NCBI GenBank assembly: GCA_002411345.1
Contig: DHSL01000009.1
Location: forward strand, 35,289 to 99,288
Source of the DNA: Bacteroidales bacterium UBA5287
GTDB lineage: Bacteria > Bacteroidota > Bacteroidia > Bacteroidales > Dysgonomonadaceae
DNA: 64,000 nucleotides
Direction: 5' to 3'
Part shown: positions 8,345 to 16,926 of the stretch, in pieces
Layout: each line of letters begins with the position of its first letter
Position numbering within the stretch: the stretch's first letter is position 1
The notes under the pieces: model-generated
Told to the model about the DNA's origin: nothing
What the model saw: only the letters and a program-made list of their open reading frames with translations
The model's database searches: none
Program-made: the position numbers and the translations under genes

Positions 8345-8803
8345 ATGGAAAAGATTTACAAAGAGCTACTTCTCGACGACGAATACTTCATGAATCAAGC
8401 ACTTATTGAAGCGAAAAAAGCATATGAAGAAGACGAAGTACCCATTGGCGCAATTGTTGTTTGTAAACAGCGTATTATTGCCCGAGCTCACAATCTCACA
8501 GAATTACTTAATGATGTAACCGCGCATGCCGAAATGCAGGCAATTACTGCAGCCGCCAATGTATTAGGCGGGAAGTACCTGACCGACTGTACCCTATACG
8601 TCACCGTAGAACCATGCCCCATGTGTGCAGGTGCACTTGGATGGTCGCAAATTGATCGGATTGTTTATGGAACAAACGACCAAAAACGGGGTTATTCAAC
8701 TATTTCACCAAATCTGTTGCACCCAAAAACCACAGTCACATTTGGAATTTTAGAAGAAGAATGTGCCTCATTAATGAAATCATTTTTCAAAAAGAAACGT
8801 TGA
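8345..8803 (+). CDS. tadA: tRNA-specific adenosine deaminase
   Basis: This 152-residue zinc deaminase converts A34 of tRNA-Arg(ACG) to inosine. The zinc and proton-shuttle motif HAE is at residues 61-63 and PCPMC at 90-94, giving the H, C, C zinc ligands and the catalytic Glu63. The length and the following GALGWSQIDRIVYG strand match TadA, rather than a free cytosine deaminase. It follows the 75-aa gene by 3 bases. Confidence 0.95.
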   Translation: MEKIYKELLLDDEYFMNQALIEAKKAYEEDEVPIGAIVVCKQRIIARAHNLTELLNDVTAHAEMQAITAAANVLGGKYLTDCTLYVTVEPCPMCAGALGWSQIDRIVYGTNDQKRGYSTISPNLLHPKTTVTFGILEEECASLMKSFFKKKR

Positions 8804-8944
8804 CCAACAAAATGCAATAATTCAATTAAACACTCTTCTTTTTCAAAGCATTCGGTAGTTCTATTGAACCTTATCAACATTATTGTATTCTGTCTTAACG
8901 TTTGCATTTATGGGTTATTAAAAGTATTTATAATTAAAACATTA

Positions 8945-8975
8945 TGTTATTCTAAAATGTTTAACATTTATAACA
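8945..8975. promoter_or_regulatory. Nested AT-rich palindrome upstream of the FMN reductase gene
   Basis: AAATGTT and AACATTT flank a single T at 8955-8969, and TGTTAT (8945-8950) and ATAACA (8970-8975) lie just outside. It is 37 bases before the reductase start codon, a position suited to an operator. No binding protein can be named. Confidence 0.4.
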
Positions 8976-9011
8976 AACAAAATTATAACATACTTAATAA
9001 ATTGACACATT

Positions 9012-9560
9012 ATGAGCAAAAAGAAAATAGCCGTTTTAGTAGGAAGTCTAAGGAAAGAATCATATAACAAAAAAGTAGCCAAAGCAATGATAAAATTGGC
9101 ACCCGATTCATTAGACCTCGAGATTCTTGAGATAGGTAATTTAGTACATTATTCTGAAGATTTAGATGTAAATCCACCTGCAGAATGGATTGCTTTCAGA
9201 CAAAAGATTAAAGAAGCAGACGGTTTTTTATTTGTCACACCAGAATATAACCGTTCCATTCCCGGAGTTCTTAAAAATGCTATTGACATTGCTTCACGAC
9301 CCTATGGACAGAACATGTTCGACGGAAAACCAGGAGCAGTAGCAAGTGCTTCAATAAGTGGTTTATCAGGATTTGGAGCAAACCATATCTTGAGACAATC
9401 AATGGTGTTTTTGAATGTGCTGATGATGCAACAACCAGAAGGCTACATTGGTAATGCACAATCACTTTTTGACGAACAAGGCAATTTAAATAATGAAGAT
9501 ACAGCAGCATTTTTTAAAAGATTCATGACTGCTTTTGAAACTTGGGTAAACAAGTTTTGA
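9012..9560 (+). CDS. NAD(P)H-dependent FMN reductase family protein
   Basis: This 182-residue flavodoxin-fold protein resembles YieF/ChrR-type FMN reductases, which pass electrons from NAD(P)H to quinones, chromate or azo compounds. The FMN phosphate loop is VGSLRKESYNKKVAKAM (residues 11-27), and the flavin-ring loop is TPEYNRSIPGVLKNAIDIAS near residues 75-95. It stands alone in its transcription unit between an operator-like palindrome and a strong terminator. The physiological substrate cannot be told; a role in quinone or oxidative-stress defence is an inference. Confidence 0.92.
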   Translation: MSKKKIAVLVGSLRKESYNKKVAKAMIKLAPDSLDLEILEIGNLVHYSEDLDVNPPAEWIAFRQKIKEADGFLFVTPEYNRSIPGVLKNAIDIASRPYGQNMFDGKPGAVASASISGLSGFGANHILRQSMVFLNVLMMQQPEGYIGNAQSLFDEQGNLNNEDTAAFFKRFMTAFETWVNKF

Positions 9561-9586
9561 TTTACTATTAATTATGTAATTACAGG

Positions 9587-9625
9587 TGGTCGGGAATACA
9601 CTATTCCCGACCATCATTTTTATTT
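9587..9625 (+). terminator. Strong Rho-independent terminator
   Basis: TGGTCGGGAAT (9587-9597) pairs perfectly with ATTCCCGACCA (9603-9613) around a 5-base loop, followed by TCATTTTTATTT. It ends the FMN reductase transcript and may also serve the convergent sulfatase gene. Confidence 0.9.
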
Positions 9626-9640
9626 CAAACACATTTTATG

Positions 9641-11170
9641 TTATAACTCCCCACCAATTCCTTTAGCTTCTTCTTCCTCTAATAACTCTTTTAGAAAGCG
9701 AACAATTAACATGTTTTCCTTTGCCACATTATCATATTCACCTCTATCATGTTTCATATCGTATAATTGATCTTGGGGATTATTTCCTAATTCTGTATTG
9801 GTATATGGATTATAAGAACCTCCATTATTAGGTTCAATATATTTCCAGTCATCAGTCAAAATGGTCAATGAACCGGCGGAACCAATCACGTAATCCCTTC
9901 CAGTCCTGTCGTTTCCAAGCCATGCAGACAATTGATTTTGACTATCCAAACCTTGTTTTGATGAGATATCAATATTCACAAGATTTGCCAAAGTAGCCAA
10001 CATGTCAACTTGCGAAACAAGGGCTCCAGATACATCAGGTGAAATATTTCCATTCCAATTTACTATAAATGGAACCCTGGTGCCTGCTTCAAAAGTACTA
10101 TATTTTCCTCCTCTGAAAGGACCCCACGGCTTATGGTCTTTAAGTTTTTGCTCCGCATCATCCTGATATCCATCATCTACAACAGGTCCATTATCACTCG
10201 TAATGATAATCAGCGTATTATCACGAATACCCGCTTCTTCGAGCGCTTTTATTACTTCACCAACCGACCAGTCAAATTGGAGAATTGCATCTCCACGAGG
10301 ACCCATTCCGGTTTTTCCGGCAAATCTGGGGTGCGGGAAACGAGGCACATGAATATCATTTGTTCCCAAATATAAGAAAAACGGTTTATTTTTGTTTGCA
10401 TTTATAAACTCAACTGCATGAGTCGTTATGCTATCGGCAATGTTTTCATCTACCCATAAAGCTGATTTACCTCCTTTCATATAACCTATTCGAGAAATAC
10501 CATTTACTATGCTCATATCGTGCCCGTGACTAGGTTTCAGTTTAGTCAACAGTTCAGGATTATCTTTTCCGGTTGGTTCACCCGGGAAGTTTTTTGTATA
10601 GCTCACCATAATAGGATCATTAGGATCGAGATTAACAGCCCTTTGATTTTCAAGATAAACGCACGGAACTCTGTCGCCTGTGGCTGCCATAATATAAGAA
10701 TAGTCAAATCCTATCTCGTTTGGCTCCGGCGAAACATGTCCATTCCAATCCTGGTTGCCGGTTTTATCGCCAAGACCCAAATGCCATTTTCCAACGGCTC
10801 CGGTAATATATCCGGCTTCTTGAAGCATTTTGGGCAAAGTATATCTCTCGGGTTTGATAATGAGGGCTGCATCACCTGCGGCAACACCTGTACCTTTTCT
10901 ACGCCAGGGATATTCGCCTGTAAAAAGTCCGTACCGCGATGGTGTACTTGTAGCAGCAGCCGAATGGGCATTTAAAAATCGGATCCCACTTTTGGCAACT
11001 CTATCAACATTAACAGTTTCAACTCGGGTCGCACCATAACAAGACAAATCACCATATCCAATATCATCTGCATATATAAGAACAATATTCGGTTTAGTTT
11101 CCTGTTGAGAAAAAGCATTTGCTGCCAGCAACATTGTACCGGTAGCCAAAATCGGCTTAAGATATTTCAT
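9641..11170 (-). CDS. Secreted sulfatase, S1 (arylsulfatase) family, serine type
   Basis: This 509-residue protein hydrolyses sulfate esters. It has a type I signal peptide (cleavage near AFSQ, residue 21), the metal-binding ADDIGYGD (D35, D36) and the maturation motif S75-T-P-S-R79. The active-site serine must be converted to formylglycine by an anaerobic sulfatase-maturing enzyme, which is not in this window. GKWHLG at 126-131 and SDNGP further on complete the active site. I chose the ATG at 11170 because it gives a clean signal peptide; 29 in-frame codons upstream (to 11257) look non-coding. No SusC/SusD pair is adjacent, so the substrate is unknown. Confidence 0.94.
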   Translation of the reverse strand: MKYLKPILATGTMLLAANAFSQQETKPNIVLIYADDIGYGDLSCYGATRVETVNVDRVAKSGIRFLNAHSAAATSTPSRYGLFTGEYPWRRKGTGVAAGDAALIIKPERYTLPKMLQEAGYITGAVGKWHLGLGDKTGNQDWNGHVSPEPNEIGFDYSYIMAATGDRVPCVYLENQRAVNLDPNDPIMVSYTKNFPGEPTGKDNPELLTKLKPSHGHDMSIVNGISRIGYMKGGKSALWVDENIADSITTHAVEFINANKNKPFFLYLGTNDIHVPRFPHPRFAGKTGMGPRGDAILQFDWSVGEVIKALEEAGIRDNTLIIITSDNGPVVDDGYQDDAEQKLKDHKPWGPFRGGKYSTFEAGTRVPFIVNWNGNISPDVSGALVSQVDMLATLANLVNIDISSKQGLDSQNQLSAWLGNDRTGRDYVIGSAGSLTILTDDWKYIEPNNGGSYNPYTNTELGNNPQDQLYDMKHDRGEYDNVAKENMLIVRFLKELLEEEEAKGIGGEL

Positions 11171-11287
11171 AAATTCAATTACTAATAAATAAAAGTACGT
11201 CAGTCGGTCGACATTAATATTCTTGAAACAACTAAAATGATAAATATTCAATATCAATTTATCGTTCCAAACTTCATTTCATTCAAA

Positions 11288-11295
11288 CAAAGATA
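11288..11295 (-). promoter_or_regulatory. Predicted -7 element for the sulfatase gene
   Basis: CAAAGATA on plus is TATCTTTG on minus, an exact TAnnTTTG match. No TTG is found at the -33 distance. It would give a leader of about 110 bases before the chosen ATG. Confidence 0.35.
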
Positions 11296-11374
11296 AAGTT
11301 AATGAATGAAAAAACCATAAAAATGATTCACTTTTGGAAATGTATTAAATAAGTTATAGACTCTGTTCATTTCA

Positions 11375-11407
11375 TTGTTCAATAAAAAGCTATTTTTAGT
11401 ATCTTTG
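11375..11407 (+). promoter_or_regulatory. Predicted metG promoter
   Basis: TTG (11375-11377), 22 bases of spacer, then TATCTTTG (11400-11407) match the Bacteroidota -33/-7 pattern. The metG start codon is 99 bases downstream. Confidence 0.6.
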
Positions 11408-11506
11408 CGAAATTGAAATTACAGTAATTTATATAAAATAAACAAGTTCTATTGTTTTCAGTACAATTCATGATTTAAAGAGAAGATAGAATTTAGTAAA
11501 GAGTCT

Positions 11507-13567
11507 ATGGCAAAAGAATTTAAACGCACCTTAATCACTACGGCTTTGCCGTACGCAAATGGTCCTGTGCACATTGGTCACCTTGCGGGAGTATATGTTC
11601 CTGCAGATATTTATGCCCGTTACTTAAGGCTTAAAGGTGAAGAAGTAGTTCTAATTGGCGGCTCTGATGAGCACGGAATTCCAATTACAATAAAAGCCCG
11701 AAAAGAGGGAGTTTCTCCACAGGATATTGTTGACAGATATCATAACTTGATCAAACAGTCATTTGAGGACTTCGGAATTACTTTCGATATTTATTCGCGT
11801 ACAACCTCAGATATTCACCACAAAACAGCTTCAGACTTCTTCTTGAAACTTTATGAAAAAGGTGAATTTCTTGAACAAGAAAGCGAACAATATTATGATG
11901 AAGAAGCTCAACAATTCTTGGCTGACCGATATATTACAGGCACTTGCCCTATATGCGGGAATGAAAATGCTTATGGCGATCAGTGCGAAAAATGTGGAAG
12001 TTCTCTCAATGCCACCGATTTGATAAATCCAAAATCAGCGCTTAGCGGCAGTAAGCCTGTAATGCGCAAAACAAAACATTGGTATTTACCACTCGACAAA
12101 CATGAAGAAGGACTTCGCAAGTGGATTTTGGAAGACCATAAAGAATGGAAATCAAATGTTTATGGACAGTGCAAATCGTGGATTGATATGGGGTTACAGC
12201 CTCGTGCAGTAAGTCGCGATTTAGATTGGGGTGTTCCTGTTCCCGTTGAAGGCGGCGAAGGTAAAGTTTTGTATGTTTGGTTTGATGCTCCAATCGGTTA
12301 TATTTCCAATACAAAAGAATTGTGCGCTAATCAACCGGAGAAATATGGTGACTGGGAAAAATGGTGGAAAAATGAAGATACACGTTTGATACATTTTATT
12401 GGAAAAGATAATATTGTGTTTCACTGTATTGTTTTCCCATCAATGCTAAAAGCAGAGGGATCTTTCATCCTTCCAGATAATGTGCCGGCAAATGAATTCT
12501 TGAATCTTGAAGGAGATAAGATTTCAACATCTCACAATTGGGCTGTGTGGTTGCACGAATATTTAGAAGAATTTCCCGGCAAACAAGATGTTTTGCGATA
12601 TGTTCTCACAGCAAATGCTCCTGAAACAAAAGATAACGATTTCACCTGGAAAGATTTTCAGGCACGTAACAACAATGAGTTGGTTGCTGTATTGGGTAAT
12701 TTCATTAATCGCGCATTGGTGCTCACTCAAAAATATTTTAATAATGAAGTCCCAGCATGCGGGGAACTGAGTGAATTTGACAAACAAACGCTTGAAGAAG
12801 TGAAGAATGTGAAAGAGACGATTGAAAAGAATCTCGAAAATTTCCACTTCCGTGAAGCATTGAAAGATGCAATGAATCTTGCGCGTATCGGAAACAAATA
12901 TCTTGCTGACACAGAGCCTTGGAAAACAGCAAAAACAGATATGGTACGTACAGGTACCATTTTGAATATTTCACTGCAAATTACGGCTAATTTAGGAATT
13001 GTGTTCGAGCCTTTTCTACCTTTTAGTGCATTAAAAATTAACAAAATGATTAATGTAGATAATTTTGGATGGGACAAACTAGGTCAAACCGACTTGCTTC
13101 CTGCCAGACATAAACTGAGTAACTCAGAGCTGTTGTTTGAGAAAATTGAAGATGAAGTTGTTGAAAAACAAGTACAGAAACTTCTTGATACAAAAAAAGC
13201 GAATGAAGCAAGTGAGTACAAAGCAAAACCAGTTAGAGAAACCATTACTATTGATGCTTTTGATAAATTGGACATTCGTGTAGGAACTGTACTTGAATGT
13301 GAAAAAGTACCAAAAGCAGACAAGTTGCTTAGATTTTTACTTGATGATGGCCTAAAGCAACGCACAATTTTATCGGGAATAGCTGCTTATTATCCTAATC
13401 CGGAAGAGTTGGTAGGTAAACAAGTTTGTTTTATTGCCAATCTTGAGCCACGTAAAATGCGTGGATATTTATCGGAAGGAATGATTTTATCAGCTGAAAA
13501 TGCCGATGGTACACTGGCTTTAATAGAACCGGAGAAAAAAGTGTTGCCGGGAAGTGAGATAAAATAA
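11507..13567 (+). CDS. metG: Methionyl-tRNA synthetase
   Basis: This 686-residue class I synthetase charges tRNA-Met. The HIGH-type motif is HIGH at residues 22-25. The zinc knuckle (CPICGNENAYGDQCEKCG, near residues 145-162) has four cysteines. The second signature is KISTS, near residue 340. A C-terminal EMAP/tRNA-binding domain begins near residue 575 (IDAFDKLDIRVGTVLECEKV) and is part of the dimeric long form of the enzyme. It follows a good promoter and stands alone. Confidence 0.98.
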   Translation: MAKEFKRTLITTALPYANGPVHIGHLAGVYVPADIYARYLRLKGEEVVLIGGSDEHGIPITIKARKEGVSPQDIVDRYHNLIKQSFEDFGITFDIYSRTTSDIHHKTASDFFLKLYEKGEFLEQESEQYYDEEAQQFLADRYITGTCPICGNENAYGDQCEKCGSSLNATDLINPKSALSGSKPVMRKTKHWYLPLDKHEEGLRKWILEDHKEWKSNVYGQCKSWIDMGLQPRAVSRDLDWGVPVPVEGGEGKVLYVWFDAPIGYISNTKELCANQPEKYGDWEKWWKNEDTRLIHFIGKDNIVFHCIVFPSMLKAEGSFILPDNVPANEFLNLEGDKISTSHNWAVWLHEYLEEFPGKQDVLRYVLTANAPETKDNDFTWKDFQARNNNELVAVLGNFINRALVLTQKYFNNEVPACGELSEFDKQTLEEVKNVKETIEKNLENFHFREALKDAMNLARIGNKYLADTEPWKTAKTDMVRTGTILNISLQITANLGIVFEPFLPFSALKINKMINVDNFGWDKLGQTDLLPARHKLSNSELLFEKIEDEVVEKQVQKLLDTKKANEASEYKAKPVRETITIDAFDKLDIRVGTVLECEKVPKADKLLRFLLDDGLKQRTILSGIAAYYPNPEELVGKQVCFIANLEPRKMRGYLSEGMILSAENADGTLALIEPEKKVLPGSEIK

Positions 13568-13668
13568 TCAAGCCTTTAGATTAATTTAACAAAAAATATG
13601 CAACGTTTCTTGTTAATTTCCATCTAAACAAATAGAATCAATTACTCAACAATTAACACTATTAATTT

Positions 13669-14223
13669 ATGAAAAGGGTTCCCATTCTTATAATAACTTT
13701 GCTGATAAGTATTTCTGCATTTTCACAATATAGATCAGAAAGACCTTTAAAACTGAATCTTGTAAAGGGCCAACCAGCAAAACTAAATGAATTAAAGCTA
13801 AACTTGCCTACAACAATTTTTGCTTTATATCCCGAAATATCTTATGAACGACTTTTGGATTCGGATATAAGCATTGGAGCATCTGTTGGCTTCAATTTAG
13901 CTGACGAATATATGATGGATTTTGCATTTACTCCATATTTCCGTTGGTTCTTTGGTGGTAAAAGCAGATCGCTTGAAAGATATGGGGCTGGATTCTTTAT
14001 TGAAGTAAACGGATCAATCTTTTCTCCAGTTAATGATACAAATACAGAAATTAATGGAGACGTTGTTGAAAAGGATTTAGGAGCAGGTCTTGGCTTAGGT
14101 CTAGGATGGAAGTATGTTACAAGAAACGATTGGGTTGGAGAAATCTTTTTTGGAGGAGGCAGGGATTTTGCAAATGATGATGCATATCCGCGCATGGGTA
14201 TTTCAATTGGAAAAAGATTCTAA
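13669..14223 (+). CDS. Small outer membrane beta-barrel protein
   Basis: This 184-residue secreted protein is not assigned to a known function. It has a signal peptide (about 19 residues, ending AFSQ), then alternating hydrophobic strands rich in aromatic residues and glycine (LGAGLGLGLGWKYV, GEIFFGGGRDF). It ends in a C-terminal phenylalanine (GISIGKRF), the signature recognised by the barrel assembly machinery. An eight-stranded barrel is the likely fold. It follows metG by 101 bases and ends at a strong terminator. The name is inferred from composition, not homology. Confidence 0.75.
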   Translation: MKRVPILIITLLISISAFSQYRSERPLKLNLVKGQPAKLNELKLNLPTTIFALYPEISYERLLDSDISIGASVGFNLADEYMMDFAFTPYFRWFFGGKSRSLERYGAGFFIEVNGSIFSPVNDTNTEINGDVVEKDLGAGLGLGLGWKYVTRNDWVGEIFFGGGRDFANDDAYPRMGISIGKRF

Positions 14224-14248
14224 ACAATAATAAATATACTATTCTTTT

Positions 14249-14283
14249 AAAACAGTGAAGCTTTAAAGCATCACTGTTTTTTT
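14249..14283 (+). terminator. Rho-independent terminator after the beta-barrel gene
   Basis: AAAACAGTGA (14249-14258) pairs with TCACTGTTTT (14271-14280), with a self-complementary GCTTTAAAGC inside and a T-run after. Confidence 0.88.
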
Positions 14284-14330
14284 ATATGAAAGAATTTACG
14301 ATATGACAAGGGTTTCAAAGAATATTCTTG

Positions 14331-14338
14331 TAAATTTG
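14331..14338 (+). promoter_or_regulatory. Predicted -7 element for the YfhO-family gene
   Basis: TAAATTTG matches TAnnTTTG and lies 48 bases before the start codon. The -33 element is not clear. Confidence 0.4.
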
Positions 14339-14385
14339 CAGCTAATTGACTCATAATACATAAAGAAACAAAATTATAGCATCGT

Positions 14386-16899
14386 ATGAAAAAGTCCAAC
14401 TCATTAAAAAGAATGTTGCCTGATCTAATTATGATACTGGCTTTTATCCTTATTTCCTTTATATATTTTGCACCTGCGGTTTTTGATGGTAGAGTAATCA
14501 CACAAAGCGATTCACTGGCAGCAATTGGGCAAGGTCAGGAACAAGTAGAGTATATGAGTCGACATAATGGTGAAAGGACAAGATGGATCAACTCAATGTT
14601 TAGTGGGATGCCAACATACCAGATGTCACCGACTTACGATTCGTCAAAGCCACAAGATACAATAAAGCAACTTTACCAACTGTTTCTCCCACAATATGTT
14701 GCCCTACTTTTTATTATGCTTATGGGGTTTTATATTTTAATGCGTGCATTCAAAGCCAATCCACTAATTAGCGCTTTGGGAGCAATCATTTGGGCTTTTT
14801 CTTCATATTTCTTCATTTTAATTGACGCGGGACATATATGGAAATTTACGACTTTGGCATATATTCCACCCACAATTGCCGGATTAATCTATATCTATCG
14901 AAAGCAATACTTACTGGGGTCGTTTCTTTTTATGTTATTTGTCGCTTTCCAGATATCGGCAAATCACTTGCAGATGACATATTACTTCCTGTTTGTGATG
15001 ATCTTTATCGTTATAGCACTGTTAGTTGATGCAATAAGGAAAAAGGAAGTTCCTTCTTTCTTAAAGTCGACGGCAGTACTGATTATTGCTGGCGTGATAG
15101 GTGTTTTAGCTAACTCATCCAATTTATATCACACATACGAATATTCAAAAGAGACTATGCGCGGCAAATCGGAATTGACGCATCATGGTGCTGAAAATAA
15201 ATCGGATGGAGGATTAGAAAGAGATTATATCACTCAATGGAGTTATGGCATCGACGAGACACTTACATTGCTTGTTCCCAACACAAAAGGAGGCGCAAGC
15301 ATTCCTATTTCTGAAAACGAAAAAGCAATGAGCAAAGCTCGTCCCGAATATCGCCAACTTTATTCGCAGATTGGTCAATACTGGGGCGAACAACCTGGTA
15401 CATCTGGTCCGGTATATGTTGGAGCATTTGTACTGATGTTGTTTATTTTGGGACTTTTCATTGTGAAAGGGCCTATGAAATGGGCAATGCTAATAGGGAC
15501 AATCTTCTCGATTCTACTTTCATGGGGACATAATTTCATGGGACTGACCGACTTTTTCATTGATTATGTTCCGCTTTATAATAAATTCAGAACAGTCTCT
15601 TCAATACTTGTAATTGCAGAATTCTGTATTCCTGTACTAGCAATCTTTGCGTTGAAAGAAATCATAGAACACCCGGAAACGATAAAGAACAACATGAAAC
15701 AAGTTTATATCAGCCTGGGACTGACCGGAGGTTTGGCTTTAATAATGGCATTACTTCCCAAACTATTTTTCTCTTCCTTTATCTCAGGGTCCGAAATGCA
15801 AGCTTTTCAGTCCTTACCTTCTGAACATATTCAACCCATCATCGGTAACCTTACGGATATGCGTATCTCAATGTTCACTGCTGATGCTTGGCGATCAGTC
15901 TTGATTACAGTTTTGGGAACATTGTTCATCTGGCTGTTTGTGAATAATAAGCTTAACGCCAAATGGTCGGTATTTCTGATGCTGATACTTTGTCTCGGAG
16001 ATATGTGGAGCATAAATAAGCGATACCTCAACGACAGTGATTTTCATGAACAGTCACAACGCCAACAAATATTTGCTCAAACACCTACCGATCAATACAT
16101 TATGCAAGATACAACAAAATATTACAGAGTATTGAATTTGGCTACCAGCACTTTCAATGATGGTGTAACACCTTACTATCATAAAGCAATTGGAGGATAT
16201 CATGCGGCTAAACTTCGCAGATATCAGGACTTGATTGATGTACATTTGGGTAAAGAAATGATTGCTTTACAAAAGGATATCATACAATCTAACGGCGTAA
16301 TGGATTCTGTTAATGCCGAAGATTTTAAAGTATTGAACATGTTAAATTCTCGTTGGACGATATTACCGGCGCAAGGTGGAGGAACCATTCCTGTGTTAAA
16401 TCCTCATGCACAAGGTAATGCATGGTTCGTTGACAATATTACTTTTACGGAGACGGCTGATGAAGAAATTGAAACTTTAGGAAAAATTGATTTACATTCT
16501 CAAGCTGTAGCAGATAAAAAGTATGCATCTATTTTAGGCGGTTTTAATGTTTCGCCAAAAGACTCTGCCTCAACAATTTCACTTACTTCATACGATTCAA
16601 ATATCCTCACCTATCAGGCAAATGCCAAAAAAGATGAGTTAGCTGTATTCTCTGAAATATATTATCCAAAAGGATGGCAAATTACTATTGATGGAAAACC
16701 GACCGAAATGTTACGTGTAAACTATACATTGCGTGCATTAGTCGTACCCGAGGGAGAACATACAATAGTTTTCAAGTTTGATCCGCAAAGTATTAAAGTA
16801 ACTGACACCATTGCCTACATCTCGTTGGGTATCATGCTCCTTGTTGCAATATGCTTTCTTTACAGATTCTTCAAACGATTACAAAAAGATAACGATTAG
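14386..16899 (+). CDS. YfhO-family large membrane protein
   Basis: This 837-residue inner membrane protein has about eleven to thirteen predicted helices in its first 540 residues. A large soluble, probably periplasmic region (about 550-800) follows, and a last helix (about 803-825) ends in a basic tail. The N-terminus with APAVFDGRVITQSD and the GMPTYQMSP segment fit the YfhO family. Members resemble GT-C-type glycosyltransferases acting on lipid-linked sugars, for example in teichoic acid modification in Firmicutes. The substrate in Bacteroidota is not established, so a glycosyltransferase role is an inference. It converges on addB with only 27 bases between. Confidence 0.85.
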   Translation: MKKSNSLKRMLPDLIMILAFILISFIYFAPAVFDGRVITQSDSLAAIGQGQEQVEYMSRHNGERTRWINSMFSGMPTYQMSPTYDSSKPQDTIKQLYQLFLPQYVALLFIMLMGFYILMRAFKANPLISALGAIIWAFSSYFFILIDAGHIWKFTTLAYIPPTIAGLIYIYRKQYLLGSFLFMLFVAFQISANHLQMTYYFLFVMIFIVIALLVDAIRKKEVPSFLKSTAVLIIAGVIGVLANSSNLYHTYEYSKETMRGKSELTHHGAENKSDGGLERDYITQWSYGIDETLTLLVPNTKGGASIPISENEKAMSKARPEYRQLYSQIGQYWGEQPGTSGPVYVGAFVLMLFILGLFIVKGPMKWAMLIGTIFSILLSWGHNFMGLTDFFIDYVPLYNKFRTVSSILVIAEFCIPVLAIFALKEIIEHPETIKNNMKQVYISLGLTGGLALIMALLPKLFFSSFISGSEMQAFQSLPSEHIQPIIGNLTDMRISMFTADAWRSVLITVLGTLFIWLFVNNKLNAKWSVFLMLILCLGDMWSINKRYLNDSDFHEQSQRQQIFAQTPTDQYIMQDTTKYYRVLNLATSTFNDGVTPYYHKAIGGYHAAKLRRYQDLIDVHLGKEMIALQKDIIQSNGVMDSVNAEDFKVLNMLNSRWTILPAQGGGTIPVLNPHAQGNAWFVDNITFTETADEEIETLGKIDLHSQAVADKKYASILGGFNVSPKDSASTISLTSYDSNILTYQANAKKDELAVFSEIYYPKGWQITIDGKPTEMLRVNYTLRALVVPEGEHTIVFKFDPQSIKVTDTIAYISLGIMLLVAICFLYRFFKRLQKDND

Positions 16900-16926
16900 A
16901 GTAATTACGAATTTGAACGCAGGAAA

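Larger units (their letters stand above)
11171..11506. other. Divergent intergenic region, sulfatase/metG
   Basis: About 336 AT-rich bases with no gene. It holds a predicted -7 element for the sulfatase on minus (11288-11295) and a predicted metG promoter (11375-11407). I see no other structure. Confidence 0.6.

Noticed and set aside
11171..11257. N-terminal extension of the sulfatase to the ATG at 11257
   Set aside because: The extra 29 residues would bury the signal peptide, so the start at 11170 was kept.
12727..13077. Open frame of 116 codons on the minus strand inside metG
   Set aside because: It is antisense to a well-conserved synthetase, has no recognisable domain, and no promoter or codon pattern of its own.
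13575..13628. Nested stems TTTAGAT/ATCTAAA and TTAACAA/TTGTTAA between metG and the barrel gene
   Set aside because: All arms are short and AT-only or nearly so, with no T-run. Such pairs are expected by chance in this composition.
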